Of a stretch of DNA of 5,287 bases, positions 1 through 5,287 are shown piece after piece. Positions within the stretch are counted from its first letter, which is position 1, and every line of letters starts with the position of its first letter. The notes below the pieces were generated by a model. The model made no database searches. It was not told where the DNA came from and saw only the letters and a program-made list of their open reading frames with translations. A program made the position numbers and the translations under genes. Source of the DNA: Bacillota bacterium (GTDB taxonomy: Bacteria; Bacillota; UBA4882; UBA10575); NCBI GenBank assembly GCA_003511465.1, contig DOID01000072.1, positions 1 to 5,287 on the forward strand, read 5' to 3'.

Positions 1-234
1 ACCTTATACGGGGCGCTCATGGCTTATTTATTGTTTAACCCGCTTGCGGCGAAACTGGGAATTCGGAGCGATGAGGAAGTAATGATTCGTTATATTATGG
101 TGGAAGGGATCCTGTCAGTGCAAGCGGGCGAGAATCCGCGCATCGTTGAAGAGAAACTAAAATCCTTCTTGCCTCCGGCGGAACGTGACAGAGTTCGCAG
201 GGAAAGGGCGGAGGGAGTGTCCGCTCATGTATAA
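1..234 (+). CDS. motA: MotA flagellar stator protein, C-terminal part (5' end outside window)
   Basis: Only the last 77 residues are present; the reading frame is open from base 1 and ends at TAA 232-234. MotA is the cytoplasmic-membrane stator subunit that couples ion flow to torque on the rotor. The visible part begins inside the last membrane segment (TLYGALMAYLLFNPLAAKL). It continues into the cytoplasmic tail with the family hallmark EGILSVQAGENPR followed by EKLKSFLPP, which is diagnostic of MotA/PomA/TolQ-type stator proteins and closest to MotA. The ATG at 19 is internal to the membrane segment and is not a real start. The charged loop that contacts FliG lies upstream of the window and cannot be checked. 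The 3' end overlaps motB by 8 bases, which fits translational coupling and matched stoichiometry. The identification is strong because of both the motif and the MotB neighbour. Confidence 0.93.
   Translation, partial: TLYGALMAYLLFNPLAAKLGIRSDEEVMIRYIMVEGILSVQAGENPRIVEEKLKSFLPPAERDRVRRERAEGVSAHV
210..217 (+). promoter_or_regulatory. Ribosome binding site that fixes the motB start
   Basis: The purine run GGAGGGAG lies 9 bases before ATG 227, inside the end of motA. It favours ATG 227 over the upstream in-frame ATG at 185, which has no comparable Shine-Dalgarno sequence and would add 14 residues not expected in MotB. Confidence 0.75.
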
Positions 235-934
235 AAAAAAGGAGAAGGATCAACCGGCCGGTTCTCCAGCCTGGATGACCACTTACTCGGATCTTGTTAC
301 GCAGCTGTTATGCTTTTTTGTGATGATGTTTGCTTTATCTTCGGTTAACCAAGCCAAGTATGAACAGGTTGCTCGCTCCTTGCGAACGGCCTTAACCGGA
401 GGCGCGGGTATTCTTGACGGCGGCATTAACCCGGTAGGAGAACAGTTGCTCTTCACGGAGATCTCCACGTACATCACTGATGAATTTCGAGCTGTTTATG
501 AAGAGATCGAGGCCATGTTGGAAGAGGAGGGTGTGGGAGCGGCTGTTGAGATCTACTCTGAAGAACGGGGCATGGTGATCAGCTTTAAAGAGAAAATCTT
601 CTTTAAGATCGGCTCAGCTGATTTACTACCGGAGGCGCGAAATTTATTAATGCGGGTCGGGAAGATTCTAGCCAGTGATGAACATGACATCCGCGTCGAA
701 GGGCATACCTGTGATATACCGATTAGAAACGCTGCTTTCCCGTCGAACTGGGAACTTTCTACCTCGAGGGCAACGAATGTAACCCGTTTCCTCATTGATG
801 ATGTGGGGATCGAACCGGGGCGGCTTGGGGCAACTGGTTATGCTGAATTTCGGCCCATTGCTCCCAATAATTCGGAGGAAAACCGAGTGCGAAACCGGAG
901 AGTAGACCTGCTCCTCCTCTCCAGTAATATTTAA
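227..934 (+). CDS. motB: MotB flagellar stator protein with OmpA-like peptidoglycan-binding domain
   Basis: This gene encodes a 235-residue stator subunit that forms the ion channel with MotA and anchors the stator to the cell wall. A short basic N-terminus is followed by the single membrane helix (about 16-39). It has the family pattern W-M-T-T-Y-S-D-L, with D22 as the essential ion-carrying aspartate. A periplasmic linker and plug region follows, then an OmpA-like domain (about 110-235) with EGHT (158-161), NWELSTSRA (174-182) and the terminal NRVRNRRVDL stretch. In the EGHT motif the residue usually seen as Asp is Cys162, followed by Asp163. I chose ATG 227 because it has a good ribosome binding site and gives the usual short cytoplasmic tail. 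The gene overlaps motA by 8 bases and ends 14 bases before fliL. Sequence alone does not settle whether the ion is a proton or sodium. Confidence 0.95.
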   Translation: MYKKKEKDQPAGSPAWMTTYSDLVTQLLCFFVMMFALSSVNQAKYEQVARSLRTALTGGAGILDGGINPVGEQLLFTEISTYITDEFRAVYEEIEAMLEEEGVGAAVEIYSEERGMVISFKEKIFFKIGSADLLPEARNLLMRVGKILASDEHDIRVEGHTCDIPIRNAAFPSNWELSTSRATNVTRFLIDDVGIEPGRLGATGYAEFRPIAPNNSEENRVRNRRVDLLLLSSNI

Positions 935-948
935 TAGGTGGGATCAGA

Positions 949-1410
949 ATGGCAGAAAAAACGGGAAAAGCAAATCAGGTGATCATCACCATCACAGTTT
1001 GTCTCTTGATCTTTTTTGCGGCGGTTTTTGGCGCCACGATGTTTTTTATTTATCGCATTATGCCGGTAAAAGAGAACTACACGAAAGTTACCGCGGGGAA
1101 TGAGGTCAAGTATTTAATGCCCCTTGGTGAAGAGGTTCTGGTGAATTTGGCGGATCCTCTCAAGCAGAGGTATGTTAAGCTTAATTTTACCATTGTTCTC
1201 GATTCTGAAGAGACCCAGGCTGAGATCGAGAAGCGCAAAGCGCAAGTTCGTGATATTGTGATCAAGATCTGCCGGGCTAAAAATTCAGAAGAATTAAGGG
1301 AAAAAGAAGGAAATGACAAGCTTCGTAACGAAATAATTACTGCTATTAACGAAATTTTACCCTTTGGTCAAGTAATGGATATCTTCTTTACCGATTTTAT
1401 CGTAACATAG
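949..1410 (+). CDS. fliL: FliL, flagellar basal body-associated stator-assisting protein
   Basis: This gene encodes 153 residues with the FliL architecture: a short polar N-terminus, one hydrophobic membrane helix (about 11-35, ending in FFIYRIM) and a periplasmic domain. Family-typical stretches are LGEEVLVNLADP, the strand YVKLNFTIVLD, the RDIVIKI helix region and the C-terminal GQVMDIFFTDFIVT, which matches the usual FliL ending (V-x-x-V-x-F-T-x-F-x-x-Q/T). FliL is known to sit around the stator near the basal body and to support stator function, and in some bacteria swarming. The ribosome binding site AGGTGGGA (936-943) lies 5 bases before ATG 949. The position between motB and fliM fits both the Firmicute fla order and its functional link to the stator. 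Length is normal for the family. Confidence 0.92.
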   Translation: MAEKTGKANQVIITITVCLLIFFAAVFGATMFFIYRIMPVKENYTKVTAGNEVKYLMPLGEEVLVNLADPLKQRYVKLNFTIVLDSEETQAEIEKRKAQVRDIVIKICRAKNSEELREKEGNDKLRNEIITAINEILPFGQVMDIFFTDFIVT

Positions 1411-1412
1411 AC

Positions 1413-1420
1413 GGGGGTGG
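1413..1420 (+). promoter_or_regulatory. Ribosome binding site supporting the TTG start of fliM
   Basis: A G-rich run, GGGGGTGG, lies just after the fliL stop and 4 to 5 bases before TTG 1425. No in-frame ATG or GTG lies between the run and the conserved FliM N-terminus, so this site supports the rare TTG start. Confidence 0.6.
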
Positions 1421-1424
1421 CGCA

Positions 1425-2423
1425 TTGGCCGAGATTCTTACTCAAAATGAAATCGACTCGCTTTTACAGGCGCTTTCTACCGGTGCCATTGATGCCGAAT
1501 CGGTCAAATCGGAAGATAAAGGTAAACGTATTCGCCCCTATGACTTCAGACGGCCAAGTAAATTTGCGAAAGAACAAATCCGCACGCTTGTAATGATCCA
1601 CGAGAACTTTTCCCGGCTATTAAGTTCCTCGTTGTCGGCCTACTTACGGGCGATGGTCCAATCAGAATTGGCTTCGATTGATCAACTGACCTATGAGGAG
1701 TTTGTTAAATCTCTCCAGAATCCGACGGTGATTAACGTCTTAGCCCTAAAACCCCTCGACGGTAGTATGATCATTGAGTTTGCCCCGAATTTGGCGTTTG
1801 GTTTTATCGACCGACTTTTAGGCGGGCAAGGCGCTTATGACGGGATCATTCGTGAGTTGACTGAGATTGAACAGATGGTGACGAAGCGGGTTGTCATGCG
1901 GATGGCAAGTTGTACGAAAGAAGCATGGAGCAATGTCGTCGAGCTCGAAACTGAACACCAGGCGATGGAGACGAATCCATTGTTCACTCAGGTTATTCCA
2001 CCAACGGAAATGGTGATTTTGGTGACCCTAAATATAAAGATCGCTGAGATCAGCGGGTTAATGAATATATGTTATCCCTATATTCTCTTGGAACCCCTCT
2101 TGGACCGACTGAGTTCACAATACTGGTTTGCCAGTTCGAAAAAGAGTTTTTCCACCGAAGATGCGGCCACTTTAAAGAAACGCTTGAAGGAAGCGGTTCT
2201 TCCGGTGGGGGTGGAATTGGGAAAAACCACGATTAATGTGGGCGAAATGTTGAACTTGGCGGTGGGTGATGTGGTTAAGCTGGACCAATCGATTAAAGAT
2301 CCTTTAAACATCAAGGTAGGAAAAGAAGAAAAATATCTAGGCTTTCCCGGACTCTCCAATAACAAATTAGCGGTACAGCTCTACGGGGCTAAGCAAAGAG
2401 GTGGTGAACAAGATGGCAAATGA
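1425..2423 (+). CDS. fliM: FliM, flagellar motor switch protein
   Basis: This gene encodes 332 residues, the usual length. FliM forms the middle of the C-ring, binds phospho-CheY at its N-terminus and contacts FliG with its central domain. The N-terminal segment ILTQNEIDSLLQAL (4-17) is the conserved CheY-docking peptide. The central CheC-like domain (about 36-230) begins with IRPYDFRRPSKFAKEQ and carries the GGQG motif (133-136) within DRLLGGQG, the GGXG loop implicated in FliG binding. The C-terminal SpoA/FliN-like domain spans about 250-325, with PVGVELGKTTINVGEML and the GDVVKLDQ turn. The start is TTG 1425: the docking peptide begins three codons later, no other in-frame start lies between the fliL stop and it, and a G-rich ribosome binding site precedes it. 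The 3' end overlaps fliY by 11 bases. Confidence 0.97.
   Translation: MAEILTQNEIDSLLQALSTGAIDAESVKSEDKGKRIRPYDFRRPSKFAKEQIRTLVMIHENFSRLLSSSLSAYLRAMVQSELASIDQLTYEEFVKSLQNPTVINVLALKPLDGSMIIEFAPNLAFGFIDRLLGGQGAYDGIIRELTEIEQMVTKRVVMRMASCTKEAWSNVVELETEHQAMETNPLFTQVIPPTEMVILVTLNIKIAEISGLMNICYPYILLEPLLDRLSSQYWFASSKKSFSTEDAATLKKRLKEAVLPVGVELGKTTINVGEMLNLAVGDVVKLDQSIKDPLNIKVGKEEKYLGFPGLSNNKLAVQLYGAKQRGGEQDGK
2397..2406 (+). promoter_or_regulatory. Ribosome binding site of fliY inside the end of fliM
   Basis: AGAGGTGGTG lies about 7 to 9 bases before ATG 2413. The two GTG codons at 2401 and 2404 are in the fliY frame but overlap this site, so they more likely belong to the binding site than serve as starts. 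Confidence 0.65.
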
Positions 2424-3462
2424 AATGTTGTCACAGGAAGAAATCAATGCTTTGTTGAAGGAAGACGAGGTGGAGCTAAGTCCGTTAGAACGGGATGCCT
2501 TAGGTGAGATCGGTAATATCGCCTTTGGTTCTGGTTCTACTGCGTTGTCGCTCCTTTTAAACCGGCGAGTTGAATTAAATACCCCCACAGTTGAACTCTC
2601 GGACATCGGTGAGCTGGTTAGAAAATACCCTAAACCTTGTATTGCCGCTGAGGTTGATTACAAATCAGGGCTAAGGGGAACTAATCTTTTAATGATCCAA
2701 ATGCATGATGGGGCGGTGATCGCCGATTTAATGCTGGGAGGCGATGGCACCAAACCCAATAAGGAACTGGGCGAAATGGAAATGAGTGCAATCGGAGAAG
2801 CCATGAACCAGATGATTGGAAAAGCTTCCACTTCTATGTCGTCCCTCTTCAACCTTAGAGTTGAAATTGCTCCACCACGAACCAGAGTTTTAGAGATGAA
2901 TAATATTGAGGAGTTTAGCAACCAGATAGCCAAGGACAACCTGGTTGCGGTCATCTATTTCCGCTTGCTCATTGAAAATCTAGTTGACAGTAAACTAATG
3001 CTGGTGATCCCCTACGCTTTTGCCCGTGAAATGGCGAACACTTTAATCGATAAGGGTGAAACGGCTCCGCCAGAAAGCAAAAAGGTGGAAACAGCGCAAA
3101 CCAGTGCAAGACAGCCAGCAGCGCGCGGAGAAACAAGAGATCCAGATTCGGTACGGCCGATTCAGTTTAACGTATTGAATTCAACGGTAAACCATGAACA
3201 AGCGGGCAATCTCAATTTGTTGCTGGATGTTCCCTTGCAGATCAGTGTGGAGCTTGGTAGTACCAGGATGCGGATCAAGGAAATCTTAGATTTGGGGATC
3301 GGTTCGGTGATTGAACTTGATCGCTTGGCTGGAGAACAGGTAGATATTCTGGTGAACGGGAAACTCATTGCCAAAGGAGAAGTGGTGGTCATTGACGAAA
3401 ACTTTGGTGTGAAGATTACAGATATTATAAGCCCGTTTGAAAGAGTGAACAATTTACAATAG
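2413..3462 (+). CDS. fliY: FliY, motor switch protein with CheC-type CheY-P phosphatase motifs and a FliN domain
   Basis: This gene encodes 349 residues from ATG 2413. The N-terminal peptide EMLSQEEINALLKE (4-17) resembles the FliM CheY-docking segment. Two copies of the CheC/FliY phosphatase signature [DS]-x3-E-x2-N-x22-P are complete: D28/E32/N35/P58 and S125/E129/N132/P155. This makes both active sites intact by motif. A Pro/Ala/Lys/Glu-rich low-complexity linker (about 215-249) leads to a C-terminal FliN/SpoA domain (about 266-343) with LLLDVPLQISVELG, LDLGIGSVIELD and the closing G-E-V-V-V-I-D-E-N-F-G-V-K-I-T-D. FliY replaces FliN in the C-ring of many Firmicutes and, from the B. subtilis and Thermotoga work, removes phosphate from CheY-P at the motor. 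Upstream in-frame GTG codons (2401, 2404) would add three or four residues. The cheY gene follows after 12 bases. Confidence 0.96.
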   Translation: MANEMLSQEEINALLKEDEVELSPLERDALGEIGNIAFGSGSTALSLLLNRRVELNTPTVELSDIGELVRKYPKPCIAAEVDYKSGLRGTNLLMIQMHDGAVIADLMLGGDGTKPNKELGEMEMSAIGEAMNQMIGKASTSMSSLFNLRVEIAPPRTRVLEMNNIEEFSNQIAKDNLVAVIYFRLLIENLVDSKLMLVIPYAFAREMANTLIDKGETAPPESKKVETAQTSARQPAARGETRDPDSVRPIQFNVLNSTVNHEQAGNLNLLLDVPLQISVELGSTRMRIKEILDLGIGSVIELDRLAGEQVDILVNGKLIAKGEVVVIDENFGVKITDIISPFERVNNLQ

Positions 3463-3470
3463 GGGGGAAG
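3461..3470 (+). promoter_or_regulatory. Ribosome binding site of cheY
   Basis: AGGGGGGAAG overlaps the fliY stop codon and lies 4 to 6 bases before GTG 3475. It supports the GTG start, since the conserved CheY N-terminus (RVLVVDD) begins only three residues in. Confidence 0.65.
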
Positions 3471-3474
3471 TTTC

Positions 3475-3837
3475 GTGAAAAATCGTGTTTTAGTAGTAGA
3501 CGACGCAGCGTTTATGCGAATGATGATTAAAGACATCTTAAAAAAGGGTGGCTATGAAGTAGTAGGTGAAGCAGAAGACGGTGTCAAGGCGGTTGAAAGA
3601 TATAAAGAATTGCAACCCGATTTAGTAACTATGGATATTACCATGCCGGAGATGGATGGGATCACGGCGGTTAAGGAAATCCGGAAAATCAATCCGGACG
3701 CAGTGATCGTTATGTGTAGCGCCATGGGACAACAGGCCATGGTAATTGATGCAATCCAAGCCGGGGCGAAGGATTTTGTGGTTAAGCCCTTCCAACCGGA
3801 TCGGGTTTTGGAGGCTGTGAAAAAAGTAATCCAATGA
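3475..3837 (+). CDS. cheY: CheY, chemotaxis single-domain response regulator
   Basis: This gene encodes 120 residues forming one receiver domain with no output domain. All catalytic positions are present: the acidic pair D9/D10, phospho-acceptor D54 (within MDITMPEMDG), the Ser/Thr switch position S82 (MCSAMGQQ), and K104 followed by P105 (FVVKPF). F101 stands at the aromatic switch position. The stretches DDAAFMRMMIKDIL and AMVIDAIQAGAKDF look very close to B. subtilis CheY as I recall it. Phosphorylated by CheA, it would bind FliM (and probably FliY) to bias motor rotation; in B. subtilis CheY-P favours counterclockwise rotation, but direction here cannot be inferred. The start is GTG 3475 with a strong ribosome binding site. 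The location between fliY and fliO matches the B. subtilis order. The stop overlaps the fliO start as ATGA. Confidence 0.97.
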   Translation: MKNRVLVVDDAAFMRMMIKDILKKGGYEVVGEAEDGVKAVERYKELQPDLVTMDITMPEMDGITAVKEIRKINPDAVIVMCSAMGQQAMVIDAIQAGAKDFVVKPFQPDRVLEAVKKVIQ

Positions 3838-4406
3838 GCAGTTATTTTACCTATTTACTACCGGTATTCCTATTGGCGTTACCGGAGTTTGATGTTCCTG
3901 AGTCAGCTGTGACGCCGGGAGTAGCTCCGGAACCTAGTTTTGCTTACTTACAGACGATCATCTTTTATCTCCTTTGTTTTGTTGCTGTGCTCTTTTTAGC
4001 TTCTAAAGTCACCCGCTGGCTTGGGAGAAGGGTTGGTGGGAGTTCCGGCCGTCATCTACGGTTGGTGGAAACGCTCTCCTTTGGGCCGAATCGCACCCTT
4101 CATCTGATCAGCGTTGGTCAGCAGTTGTTCCTAGTGGCGGTAGCGGATCGAAGCGTGACCATGTTAGCAGAGATTAGCGATCCCCACGTTTTAGCGGAGC
4201 TTCAAGCCGAAGCGGCATTAAGGGTTACAGAACAAGAACAAGTAAAGGTCGGCAACAATTTTGCTGACCATCTAAAAAGACTACTAGAACGGGGTTTTGA
4301 CAGCAAAGGACGGCTCGAACAGCAAAGAACGGCTACTTCAAAGCAGCGAATAGAGGAGAGGCTCATGGCAATTCGTACTAATCGAGGGCGAAAAACGGAT
4401 GAATAA
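3834..4406 (+). CDS. fliO: FliO (FliZ in Bacillus), flagellar export-gate assembly protein
   Basis: This gene encodes 190 residues. A hydrophobic N-terminal stretch (about 4-17) looks like a weak signal sequence. It is followed by a short Pro/Val/Glu-rich segment, then a strong membrane helix (about 37-58) ending in a basic KVTRWLGRR stop. A small cytoplasmic FliO domain follows (about 73-120), with HLRLVETLSFGPNRTLHLISVGQQLFLV split over residues 74-101, the recognisable core of FliO. The C-terminal 60 residues are polar, rich in Arg, Gln and Glu, and probably poorly conserved. FliO helps FliP assemble into the export gate. The start ATG 3834 overlaps the cheY stop by 4 bases (ATGA) and has no clear Shine-Dalgarno sequence, so translation is probably coupled to cheY. 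FliO is a weakly conserved family; the identification rests on both the core motif and position before fliP. Confidence 0.88.
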   Translation: MSSYFTYLLPVFLLALPEFDVPESAVTPGVAPEPSFAYLQTIIFYLLCFVAVLFLASKVTRWLGRRVGGSSGRHLRLVETLSFGPNRTLHLISVGQQLFLVAVADRSVTMLAEISDPHVLAELQAEAALRVTEQEQVKVGNNFADHLKRLLERGFDSKGRLEQQRTATSKQRIEERLMAIRTNRGRKTDE

Positions 4407-5157
4407 GCGTCGTTTAGTGATTGGGCTTTTATTGGGTTTAATCCTAATCTTATTTTCCAGCGAAGTCAGTCTCGGACAGCCGATTCTTCCCAATATTGAA
4501 ATCGGATGGAATAATGCGGATGATCCGGAACAGGTTGCTGCCAGTCTCCGGATTTTAGTTTTAATCACCATTCTTTCCTTGGCGCCGGCTATTTTAATCA
4601 TGACAACGGCATTTACCCGGATTGTGGTGGTTCTTTCTTTCACCAGGAGCGCCATAGGCCTTCAGCAATCCCCATCTAACCAGGTCATGATCGGGCTTGC
4701 CCTTTTTCTCACCTTCTACGTAATGGCGCCGACTTGGTCGGAAGTTCGTGAAAATGCGTTGACCCCCTTTTTTGCCGGGGAGATTTCGATAGAAGCAGCT
4801 GTGGCGGCCACCGAAAAACCGGTGAAGAACTTTATGGGGAAACATTCTAGGAATGAAGATCTCCGTTTATTTATGAAAATTGGCGAGGAAACAACCAGAC
4901 CGGCAAATTATGAGGAGATTCCTTTACATATTGTGGCGCCGGCTTTTATCATCAGTGAATTAAAAACAGCTTTTATGATGGGTTTTATTTTATACGTCCC
5001 TTTCTTAGTGGTTGATATGGTTGTGGCCAGTACGTTGATGTCCATGGGGATGATGATGCTTCCACCGATCATGATCTCGATGCCTTTTAAAATCTTACTC
5101 TTTGTAATGGTAGATGGTTGGAATTTAGTAGTAAGAAGTATTATAACTGGTTATTAG
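4399..5157 (+). CDS. fliP: FliP, flagellar type III export gate protein
   Basis: This gene encodes 252 residues, the usual FliP length. It begins with a signal-peptide-like segment (basic MNKRR, hydrophobic 6-19, possible cleavage near 26). Four membrane segments follow, roughly 50-80, 95-112, 188-210 and 222-245. Family signatures are LAPAILIMTTAFTRIVVVLS (61-80), GLQQSPSNQVMIGLALFLT (87-105), VAPAFIISELKTAF (179-192) and a methionine-rich loop (M214, M216, M218-M220) before PP (222-223). That loop corresponds to the Met gasket described in the FliPQR pore. Five FliP copies assemble with FliQ and FliR into the core of the export gate. ATG 4399 overlaps fliO by 8 bases, and GAGGG at 4384-4388 is a plausible ribosome binding site. 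fliQ follows, but only after a 91-base gap. Confidence 0.97.
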   Translation: MNKRRLVIGLLLGLILILFSSEVSLGQPILPNIEIGWNNADDPEQVAASLRILVLITILSLAPAILIMTTAFTRIVVVLSFTRSAIGLQQSPSNQVMIGLALFLTFYVMAPTWSEVRENALTPFFAGEISIEAAVAATEKPVKNFMGKHSRNEDLRLFMKIGEETTRPANYEEIPLHIVAPAFIISELKTAFMMGFILYVPFLVVDMVVASTLMSMGMMMLPPIMISMPFKILLFVMVDGWNLVVRSIITGY

Positions 5158-5180
5158 GTAGTCGCTCACGCTGGCTACTT
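5156..5180 (+). other. Possible weak RNA hairpin at the fliP stop codon
   Basis: Bases 5156-5164 can pair with 5172-5180 around a 7-base loop. The strong core is GUAG with CUAC, extended by several G-U pairs to about 9 pairs. It begins in the last two bases of the fliP stop codon. No T run follows, so it is not a standard Rho-independent terminator. It could protect or process the mRNA or be chance; pairing was judged by eye only. Confidence 0.3.
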
Positions 5181-5248
5181 CTAGACATCATGAAGTGATT
5201 TAAATCGGAGCAAAGTGAGTATTTTCTAGTAGTTGGTGGTGAGTAATT
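5158..5248 (+). other. Non-coding fliP-fliQ spacer
   Basis: This 91-base gap is the only sizeable untranslated stretch in the window. It contains the weak hairpin at its start, an AT-rich patch around 5199-5205, and the 7-base repeat GTGAGTA at 5215-5221 and 5239-5245. The second repeat overlaps the fliQ ribosome binding site. No reading frame of useful length crosses it, and I see no RNA gene or clear promoter. Confidence 0.6.
5235..5243 (+). promoter_or_regulatory. Likely ribosome binding site of fliQ
   Basis: GGTGGTGAG lies 5 bases before GTG 5249. An in-frame TGA at 5240-5242 rules out any earlier start, so this site and the GTG define the fliQ start. Confidence 0.5.
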
Positions 5249-5287
5249 GTGGATGACGTAACGGTAGTTGCCATCATACGGCAAGGG
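5249..5287 (+). CDS. fliQ: FliQ flagellar export gate protein, N-terminal start only (runs off window)
   Basis: A reading frame opens at GTG 5249 and runs to the last base, giving 13 residues: M-D-D-V-T-V-V-A-I-I-R-Q-G. This resembles the FliQ N-terminus, where a short acidic start leads to a V-x-x-(I/L)-x-R-(Q/E)-(A/G)-L pattern before the first membrane helix. The position after fliP is the nearly universal place for fliQ. FliQ is a small two-helix membrane protein of the FliPQR export gate. A TGA just upstream in frame (5240-5242) limits the start, and GGTGGTGAG provides a ribosome binding site. With so few residues, context carries most of the weight. Confidence 0.75.
   Translation, partial: MDDVTVVAIIRQG

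Noticed and set aside
19..21. ATG at 19 as the start of a 71-residue protein
   Set aside because: The frame is open from base 1 and the preceding codons read as the MotA membrane segment, so this is an internal methionine of a truncated motA.
185..226. In-frame extension of motB back to ATG 185
   Set aside because: There is no good ribosome binding site for it. The extra 14 residues overlap conserved motA coding sequence, and ATG 227 has GGAGGGAG at ideal spacing and gives a normal MotB N-terminus.
980..1000. Repeated ATC/ACC triplets near the fliL start as a repeat element
   Set aside because: They simply encode the Ile/Thr-rich beginning of the FliL membrane helix and do not extend as a repeat.
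4338..4845. Minus-strand open frames opposite fliO and fliP, and similar ones opposite the other genes
   Set aside because: They lie antisense to strongly conserved genes, show no recognisable motif and lack convincing ribosome binding sites; they are shadows of the plus-strand coding pattern.
5156..5180. Rho-independent terminator after fliP
   Set aside because: The hairpin is weak with several G-U pairs and no T run follows; fliQ continues directly downstream in the same direction.
5176..5204. Possible internal promoter before fliQ (AT-rich TGATTTAAAT near 5196-5205)
   Set aside because: The -10-like patch has no credible -35 hexamer at the right spacing, and the SigD/FliA pattern (TAAA plus about 15 bases plus GCCGATAA-like) is not matched.
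5207..5229. Mini-ORF in the fliP-fliQ spacer (GTG 5215 after GGAG, four codons then TAG) as a leader peptide
   Set aside because: Four codons with no repeated regulatory codons and no attenuator or terminator pair; such a short frame is expected by chance.

Overview
This window is one densely packed, entirely plus-strand stretch of a flagellar and motility operon. It resembles the fla/che operons of Firmicutes (Bacilli/Clostridia type). Three things point there: a FliY protein with CheC-type phosphatase motifs plus a FliN domain instead of a plain FliN; a CheY gene sitting directly between fliY and fliO, as in Bacillus subtilis; and a CheY sequence very close to what I remember of B. subtilis CheY. 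The stator genes motA and motB lie directly upstream of fliL, which B. subtilis does not show but many clostridial operons do as I recall them. Non-ATG starts are frequent (TTG for fliM, GTG for cheY and fliQ). I cannot name the species.

Layout from left to right: the 3' end of motA (1-234), motB (227-934), fliL (949-1410), fliM (1425-2423), fliY (2413-3462), cheY (3475-3837), fliO (3834-4406), fliP (4399-5157), a 91-base non-coding gap with a weak predicted hairpin (5158-5248), and the first 13 codons of fliQ (5249-5287). Every junction before the last is either an overlap of 4 to 11 bases or a gap of at most 14 bases. This argues for one transcript with translational coupling. No convincing promoter or Rho-independent terminator is visible, so the promoter should lie upstream of motA, outside the window.

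The genes encode neighbouring layers of one machine. MotA/MotB form the ion-driven stator anchored to peptidoglycan. FliL is the membrane protein associated with the stator. FliM and FliY form the C-ring switch, which receives phospho-CheY, and FliY is also expected to dephosphorylate it. CheY is the diffusible signal. FliO, FliP and FliQ belong to the membrane export gate that secretes flagellar subunits.

I found no evidence of a new biological system. The points most worth a second look are modest: the unusually long fliP-fliQ gap, a Cys at the usual peptidoglycan-binding Asp position in MotB, and the combination of two intact phosphatase motifs in FliY with two CheY-docking N-termini (FliM and FliY) beside cheY itself.
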